A DNA stretch of 64,000 nt from Viridibacterium silvisoli (GTDB taxonomy: Bacteria; Pseudomonadota; Gammaproteobacteria; Burkholderiales; Rhodocyclaceae), in the NCBI RefSeq assembly GCF_036017035.1, contig NZ_JAYXHS010000002.1:868001-932000 (forward strand). Direction: 5' to 3'. A program made the position numbers and the translations under genes. Below are positions 59,365 through 64,000 of the stretch, piece after piece; position 1 is the stretch's first letter; every line of letters starts with the position of its first letter. The notes under the pieces are model-generated. The model did not search any database and was not told where the DNA came from. It saw nothing but the letters and a program-made list of their open reading frames with translations.

Positions 59365-60735
59365 CTAGTTGTCTGACTTCGGTGGTTCCAGAACGGTTGA
59401 TTCAGCGGACCCCATTGGGACTTGTTCCTTGCGAAACTGTTCGACCCGGGCCTCAATTGCTTCTTCTACTGACATTGTCATCATCATATTAACGGGAATG
59501 ACTACCTCGCAATCTATGGGCTCGAAGTCGCCACAAGTCAGTTCAGCAATACCATTACCAAACACCTTGAAGAAGAACGTTGCGTAGGCCCGTACATCAT
59601 TTTCATCAGGCTTGTCTTCCCCATATAGCAGTCCACCCTCTTCGAGGCTCGTATGAACCCGGCCGCTCCGATAGTCCAGCCAGAACACTAGCAACACAGT
59701 CTGCCGTTCGTTTACTAACAGTATGCGAATCACACCGTTTTCCACGGCATCTACATGCATGGTCATTCGATCTAAGCCGACAATCGGACCGTCTGGCCAG
59801 ATTCCGATCGCCACCGTGAGTCCATTGAGCGCCGAAACATCCTCTGGCGTTCCTCCGCTCCTAAGCACGGTTCGGATGTCCGCGTTGAGAATCTCGTCCC
59901 ACGGCACCAGTCGATCCCTAGTGCGATACTGCGACCGCGAGTCTGGAACCTTCAATTCATCTCGGATGTAGATGCGCGCTAGCTCTTCGATGATTACCAG
60001 ATCAGCGGAGAGGCGCTTCCGGTCTGCAGGAATATCTGGATCCACAATCTCGCCATCAAGCGAGGCATGCGCAACCGCGCAGCGGCCGCTCTCAAAGAGA
60101 TGCTCGCTTACGTCGATACCTGCAGAACGCAGCTCTGCAACACGCTCTCCAGCTCTGTCAGTGAGTTGGTCAATGTGATCCGTGATCCATTTGCCACGTC
60201 TGCGCCCATCACGAAACTGCGATTCGATGACTTTGTAGAAGCTGAGAAATGCGTAACTGTCATGGACTTCGTCAAGTCGTCTTCCTTCGCGCCAAAACGC
60301 GAGAGCTTTGCGAACGTTCTCGTCCTCAATGACCGGCATGTGGTTGCAGTTGAACGACTTAGGGCCAGCGATACCCATGGACGAGTAGACTGTGCGGCTC
60401 CCGTACAACATCGGATGACTGCCCCATAGGTAGCCGGACACGTCGACGTAACCGCCTGCAAACCAGCTTAGGATTGACGTGAACCGATAGACCTTGCCAA
60501 TTGCCACATCTACGTCTTTGTCCCCCCCGCATGCGATGGTGATGCAGGGAGGTGACGCTTTTCCATCGAGCTCTGATCCGCGCAGGAAATACTCATCACC
60601 TGCGTACTCAATGCACACATCGAACGATGGCCACGAGATAGAAGATGCAACGCCCGCAGTGAGCCAGCCCCTGCGACTGCGGAGCTTTTTGGCAACCTCC
60701 TCGCCAAACGTGTGGCGGATGTAAGGGGTCTTCAA
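59365..60735 (-). CDS. MauJ-like/HEPN-type hypothetical protein wedged in the T6SS regulatory genes
   Basis: A 456-residue soluble protein. TTG start is supported by TAGGAGT about 7 nt upstream; the next ATG is far inside. The middle part (KALAFWREGRRLDEVHDSYA, FLSFYKVIESQF, GKWITDHIDQL, ESGRCAVAHASLDGEIVDPD) matches the general pattern of MauJ-annotated proteins and includes RCAVAH, an R-x4-H motif typical of HEPN domains. HEPN proteins are often RNases or toxin-defence components, but catalysis is not proven here. The N-terminal 120 residues and C-terminal 150 are of no known family to me. It is AT-richer than its neighbours and encoded opposite to the plus-strand T6SS genes, suggesting insertion. 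Confidence 0.65.
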   Translation of the reverse strand: MKTPYIRHTFGEEVAKKLRSRRGWLTAGVASSISWPSFDVCIEYAGDEYFLRGSELDGKASPPCITIACGGDKDVDVAIGKVYRFTSILSWFAGGYVDVSGYLWGSHPMLYGSRTVYSSMGIAGPKSFNCNHMPVIEDENVRKALAFWREGRRLDEVHDSYAFLSFYKVIESQFRDGRRRGKWITDHIDQLTDRAGERVAELRSAGIDVSEHLFESGRCAVAHASLDGEIVDPDIPADRKRLSADLVIIEELARIYIRDELKVPDSRSQYRTRDRLVPWDEILNADIRTVLRSGGTPEDVSALNGLTVAIGIWPDGPIVGLDRMTMHVDAVENGVIRILLVNERQTVLLVFWLDYRSGRVHTSLEEGGLLYGEDKPDENDVRAYATFFFKVFGNGIAELTCGDFEPIDCEVVIPVNMMMTMSVEEAIEARVEQFRKEQVPMGSAESTVLEPPKSDN

Positions 60736-60973
60736 TCGGGACTCCTACCGTGGGGAAAGCCGCATTCTACTGCCGCCACATTCGCAATCTGGAAAGGGAT
60801 CTCTGCGCTGGCAACGGTCTGACGTTGCGCAAGTATCCGCTTTTTAGTCGTAAGCAGCCGTTTGCGAATCGCCTATTGACCGGCGGCTTTGGCCGAAAAG
60901 GAGGTGTCAAAATTTTTCTCCCAACGCGGGATTGCGAAAAAACGCTGTCTTTGTTTGACGGTACAGGCGGATG
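60736..60973. other. Intergenic stretch between MauJ-like gene and kinase
   Basis: 238 nt with no gene. It should hold the promoter of the minus-strand MauJ-like gene. No terminator for the kinase is obvious. Confidence 0.35.
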
Positions 60974-62668
60974 TCATTTCGTGAGGCTATCCAGATCCCT
61001 GTTGAGTTTGCGCATGTATTCCGCCTCTTCCTCCGGGGTGTTCTTGCGGCGCTGGGGTTTGGCGGGAGGGGGTTCTACTTCTTTGCGTGCTGGTTTCGCG
61101 ACCGCAGGCGCTCTCACGGCAGGTGCTGGTTTGACGGGTGGTCTGGCGGTGACGCTGCTTATGCTGGATGACTGTGCTACAGGCTGACTCGATTCGGAGG
61201 AGGACGATGCTGCGCTGCTGGCTGGTGTGTCGGACGTAGCCTGTGCTGGGATCGGTGCTGCTTCCGGGGCGGTGACAGGCTGGCTGCTTTGAGCCGCCGT
61301 TGCCGATGGCAAGGTGCTTGCCTGTGTATCCTGGGTGGCAGGAGCCTCGGCTGCGCTGGATGTGGTGTCGTCAGCCTTCGGAAAAGCAAACTTCCTGACT
61401 GCCAGCGCGGTCGTACCAATAGCTGCGACGATGACGAGCCCGATGGCAAAGCGCTTGGCGGGTGTGATGCCTGCGGTGGATGAGGCGGCTTGGGGGGCTG
61501 GTACGGGTGTAGGCCCACTTGCCGGAGCTGGAGCGACGGGGCGGCGGCGGTCGGCGCGTGGCGGGACGACAGGCGATTTCACGCGGCGCTCAACGAAGGG
61601 CGCATTGCCGGAGTGCGCTGCCTGGGTTGCGACGGCGGCCTTCGCGGCGCGCGGTGCCAGCACGCGCGATTGCGGGACCAGACCCAGCAGGTCCCGCATC
61701 TCGGCCATCGACTGTGGCCGATCGATGGCATTCACGCTCAGCGAGTGGTCTATCCCGCGCAGAAAGCTCGCGTCGTAGCGCCCTGCGGCCTCGGTGGCCA
61801 GCGGGCGATAGCTGTCTTGTACGGCGCGCCCGACCGAGGGTGGTGGTGTCCTGCCGGTAATCATGAAGTACACGACGGCGGCGAGGGCGTAGATGTCGGT
61901 CCATGGGCCTTGTTTCATGCCCGGCATTTCGGCGTATTGCTCAACCGGTGCGTAGCCCGGCTTGAGAATCACCGTCAATGCTTGCGTCATGTCGCTGATG
62001 ACGCGACGGGCCGCGCCGAAATCCAGCAGTACCGGCCGGTCGCCACGCAGCAACATGATGTTGTCTGGCGCGATGTCGCGGTGGTAGCAATTTTCCTGAT
62101 GGATCAGTTCAAGCGCATCGACGACGGGCGAGAGGATCTTCCTGATCCAGGCTTCGTCCGGTACGGCACCGCGCTCGCGCAGGGCATCGCGCAGGGTCCG
62201 ACCTTCATAGAAGGGCATCGACATGTAGGCCGTGCCATTGGCTTCCCAGAATCGGTACACCTTGACCAGCGCGGGATGATCGAATTGCGCCAGGAGACGG
62301 GCTTCATTGACGAAACTGCGCCGGCCGATTTCGAAGGTCTCGACGTAACGTTCAGCACTGACGAAGACCGACGCATTGGCGCTGCGTGAAGCGAGCGATG
62401 TGGGCATGTACTCCTTGAGCGCCACGCGGCGTTGCAGGGAGTGGTCTTGCGCCAGATAGACGATGCCGAAACCGCCTTCGCCGATGATGTCGAGGATCTC
62501 GAACTCACCGAGGCGGGTGCCGATCTGCAAGGTGTTCTGCTGCGCTTCGAGCGGCAGCGGCGCGGCGACAGGTGTAGCGACAGGTGTGGCGACAAAAGGC
62601 TGGGCAGACGGCAGGGCGTCCTCGCTCAGTGCCATCGTTTTGTCGTTGTCGTTTCCCGCGTCAGGCAC
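60974..62668 (-). CDS. Membrane-anchored Ser/Thr protein kinase of T6SS control
   Basis: A 564-residue kinase, started at GTG (AGGACA upstream; an ATG lies 11 codons on). Kinase domain about 50-310: glycine loop IGEGGFGIVYLA, catalytic lysine in VALKEYMP, catalytic loop HRDIAPDNIMLL (HRD intact, Lys replaced by Ala), LLDFGAAR, GYAPVEQYAEM and TDIYALAAVVYFMITGRTPP. A Pro/Ala region leads to one transmembrane helix (RFAIGLVIVAAIGTTALAV) near residue 410 and then a low-complexity periplasmic tail rich in Ser, Ala and Pro (SSSSESSQPVAQSSSISSV), ending in KPAR and EEEAEYMRKLN. Topology is the same as PpkA but it lacks a vWA domain. It should phosphorylate TagH-type targets and be reversed by the PP2C phosphatase. 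Confidence 0.93.
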   Translation of the reverse strand: MPDAGNDNDKTMALSEDALPSAQPFVATPVATPVAAPLPLEAQQNTLQIGTRLGEFEILDIIGEGGFGIVYLAQDHSLQRRVALKEYMPTSLASRSANASVFVSAERYVETFEIGRRSFVNEARLLAQFDHPALVKVYRFWEANGTAYMSMPFYEGRTLRDALRERGAVPDEAWIRKILSPVVDALELIHQENCYHRDIAPDNIMLLRGDRPVLLDFGAARRVISDMTQALTVILKPGYAPVEQYAEMPGMKQGPWTDIYALAAVVYFMITGRTPPPSVGRAVQDSYRPLATEAAGRYDASFLRGIDHSLSVNAIDRPQSMAEMRDLLGLVPQSRVLAPRAAKAAVATQAAHSGNAPFVERRVKSPVVPPRADRRRPVAPAPASGPTPVPAPQAASSTAGITPAKRFAIGLVIVAAIGTTALAVRKFAFPKADDTTSSAAEAPATQDTQASTLPSATAAQSSQPVTAPEAAPIPAQATSDTPASSAASSSSESSQPVAQSSSISSVTARPPVKPAPAVRAPAVAKPARKEVEPPPAKPQRRKNTPEEEAEYMRKLNRDLDSLTK

Positions 62669-62711
62669 TGGCTGGTGTCCTGTTGGTTGAATGCCCGGCT
62701 ATCGTGCTCGT

Positions 62712-63431
62712 TCAGGATTGTTCCGGCGTGTATTGCAGCATGCGCGCAAAGACACCCGGGCTGGGCATGCCTTGGCAGACAAAGCCACCGAGGGCGCTCG
62801 CTTCATTCTGACACCACCACAGGCTGTAGCCGCCGAATAGCTGACCCATCAGGCGGCCAGCGGCCACGCGGGCCATGGTTTCGAGGCCGACATTGGGGCC
62901 GGTTTCAATGCGTTCGAAAGCAGTGCGTTCACGCAGGGCGTGAGCCAGCGCGGTGCCGGCGCCTTCGGCGCGTAGCAGGGAGGGTGAGGAGGGTGAGCAG
63001 GAAGGCACACGGCAACTGGCCAGCGCGGCTTCAAAACTGTCTATCGTCGCGTCGGCTTCCAGACCTGCACGTGCAGCAGCTTCCAGATCCTGCACCCACT
63101 CCTCCACCGCCCCCACGGTGCTGGGCTCAAAGCTGAAATTCTGCAGCTCGGCGCAAAGGGTCAGTGGAAAGTAGCGGCCCACGCGATCGACCGACGGCAT
63201 GACGATGCCCGCCCAGGTCGAAGTATCCAGCGTGCCGGGCGCGATCACGAAGCGCCACACGTGCGAGGTCAGGTAGGTGTTCAGCCATTCGTTGCCGAGG
63301 TTCTGCTGACTGTGGGCGAGACCGCGTTGCAGCCAGGCGTCCCAATCGGCGACGAAGGCCTGTGGCAGACGTCGATGGGCAAAATCGCCCAATGCAGGCA
63401 ATTTTCCGAACCATCCGGGCGTCATTTCCAT
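62712..63431 (-). CDS. tagF: TagF, T6SS post-translational regulator
   Basis: A 239-residue protein with the TagF pattern: GWFGKLPALGDFAHRRLPQA at the start, LTSHVWRFVIAPGTLDTSTW, GIVMPSVDRVGRYFPLTLCA and a C-terminal SLWWCQNEASALGGFVCQGM. TagF represses the T6SS independently of, or together with, the kinase/phosphatase pathway. It lies between tssM and the kinase gene, all on the minus strand and closely spaced. Confidence 0.95.
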   Translation of the reverse strand: MEMTPGWFGKLPALGDFAHRRLPQAFVADWDAWLQRGLAHSQQNLGNEWLNTYLTSHVWRFVIAPGTLDTSTWAGIVMPSVDRVGRYFPLTLCAELQNFSFEPSTVGAVEEWVQDLEAAARAGLEADATIDSFEAALASCRVPSCSPSSPSLLRAEGAGTALAHALRERTAFERIETGPNVGLETMARVAAGRLMGQLFGGYSLWWCQNEASALGGFVCQGMPSPGVFARMLQYTPEQS

Positions 63432-63448
63432 GGCCGATCCCCCTCGCG

Positions 63449-64000
63449 TTACAGACCGGAGGGGCAGCGAAACTCGGCGAGTTCGCGCAACCGGAAGGGG
63501 TTCTGCACGCTGCTCGAGGTCACGTCAAAGCTGGCGTTGCGACCATCGACAGCAAAGGTCACGCGGAATTTCTCCGGCGCGCCGGCAGGCTGGATGTTCG
63601 CCTTGTCGAGCATGCGGAACAGCGACCACGGGCCATCCAGTGCCGTGCCCGAGGTGCCGCTGACGCCAGGTGGCGTGATCTGCACGCGCACTTGCAGGCC
63701 GCCTTTGGGGCCGGGCCACTGTACCGACTGTGGCACCTGCGGGCCGTGAGCGTACTTGACCAGCTGGCCATCTACATCGAATACGAAGTTGGTGATGGCC
63801 GGGTCCATGTCGACCGGCTTGAAATCGAGACGCAGGATGCCGCCGTTGCGGAAGAACACGTCGCGGATCACGGCCGCACGCTGGAACTGCTGCAGGTTGC
63901 CGGAGCTGCCGAGCGACTGCTCCTGCACCTTCTTGAAGGTCCAGGGGTTGGTCGAGGTGTCGACGTACTGTGCGAGGTTCTGCGTGAAGAAGGCATCGAG
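63449..64000 (-). CDS. tssM: TssM (IcmF) C-terminal part, truncated by the window edge
   Basis: The frame is open to the right edge, so only the last ~183 residues are visible. They contain FTQNLAQYVDTSTNPWTFKK, RAAVIRDVFFRNGGILRLDF and FRMLDKANIQPAG, as in the periplasmic C-terminal domain of TssM/IcmF that contacts TssJ. TssM spans the envelope and links baseplate to the outer membrane. 17 nt separate it from tagF, suggesting one operon running tssM-tagF-kinase. Confidence 0.93.
   Translation of the reverse strand, partial: LDAFFTQNLAQYVDTSTNPWTFKKVQEQSLGSSGNLQQFQRAAVIRDVFFRNGGILRLDFKPVDMDPAITNFVFDVDGQLVKYAHGPQVPQSVQWPGPKGGLQVRVQITPPGVSGTSGTALDGPWSLFRMLDKANIQPAGAPEKFRVTFAVDGRNASFDVTSSSVQNPFRLRELAEFRCPSGL

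Overview
This window looks like chromosomal DNA of a GC-rich betaproteobacterium. The inference rests on five PEP-CTERM sorting-signal proteins, an EpsA-type LuxR regulator, a two-partner secretion (TPS) giant adhesin with its own Ton-like operon, and a type VI secretion (T6SS) accessory cluster. Rhodocyclales or a relative is my best guess; no rRNA or other taxonomic marker is present to prove it.

Left part (1-15.8 kb). The window opens in the 3' end of a phytase-esterase-like PEP-CTERM gene. A visibly AT-richer accessory block follows on the minus strand: three genes of unknown function (692-2672) and a tiny regulator made only of two LuxR-type helix-turn-helix domains (2811-3221). Next on the minus strand are an EAL-CBS-GGDEF c-di-GMP protein and a secreted TPR protein with a catalytically dead trypsin-like domain, separated by a 41-nt near-perfect palindrome. 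On the plus strand are a PEP-CTERM protein, a large ExeM/NucH-type extracellular nuclease with a Sec signal and an RTX-like tail, and another PEP-CTERM protein. After the EpsA-like regulator (minus) come a further PEP-CTERM protein and a secreted PstS-fold protein.

Middle part (16.1-38 kb). A TpsB transporter and a 3982-residue FHA-type TpsA (ESPR signal, TPS domain, DUF3739-like end) are followed without strand change by an ExbB fused to secreted DUF2341/LamG-like domains, two ExbDs, a proline-rich TonB-like lipoprotein, a Porin_5 porin, a periplasmic coiled-coil protein, a CPBP/CAAX-type membrane protease and a LapG-like periplasmic cysteine protease. Tight spacing and start/stop overlaps from 31.6 to 36.9 kb suggest one transcription unit. 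I read the set as an adhesin export, energisation and processing module. It recalls the Pseudomonas PdtA/PdtB-ExbB2/ExbD2 locus but has added parts. A fifth PEP-CTERM gene closes the region.

Boundary (38.34 kb). A 49-nt 3' fragment of a tRNA-His gene, ending in CCA and followed by a strong terminator, sits alone with no 5' half. This is the expected scar of site-specific integration into a tRNA gene.

Right part (38.5-64 kb). A TPR-methyltransferase gene precedes a T6SS accessory cluster. It has two VgrG modules that share a 1276-bp identical tract. Module 1 has VgrG, DUF2169 adaptor, ketosynthase-like protein, DUF4150 PAAR-like tip, AHH nuclease effector, Imm11-like immunity protein, DUF6484 and TIGR02270. 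Module 2 has VgrG, DUF2169-pentapeptide fusion, pentapeptide protein, DUF3540 and DUF4150. Then come TagH (FHA domain), a PP2C phosphatase and a lipoprotein on the plus strand, and a Ser/Thr kinase, TagF and the 3' end of TssM on the minus strand, i.e. the threonine-phosphorylation control of T6SS. A MauJ/HEPN-like gene of foreign appearance is wedged between the two strands.
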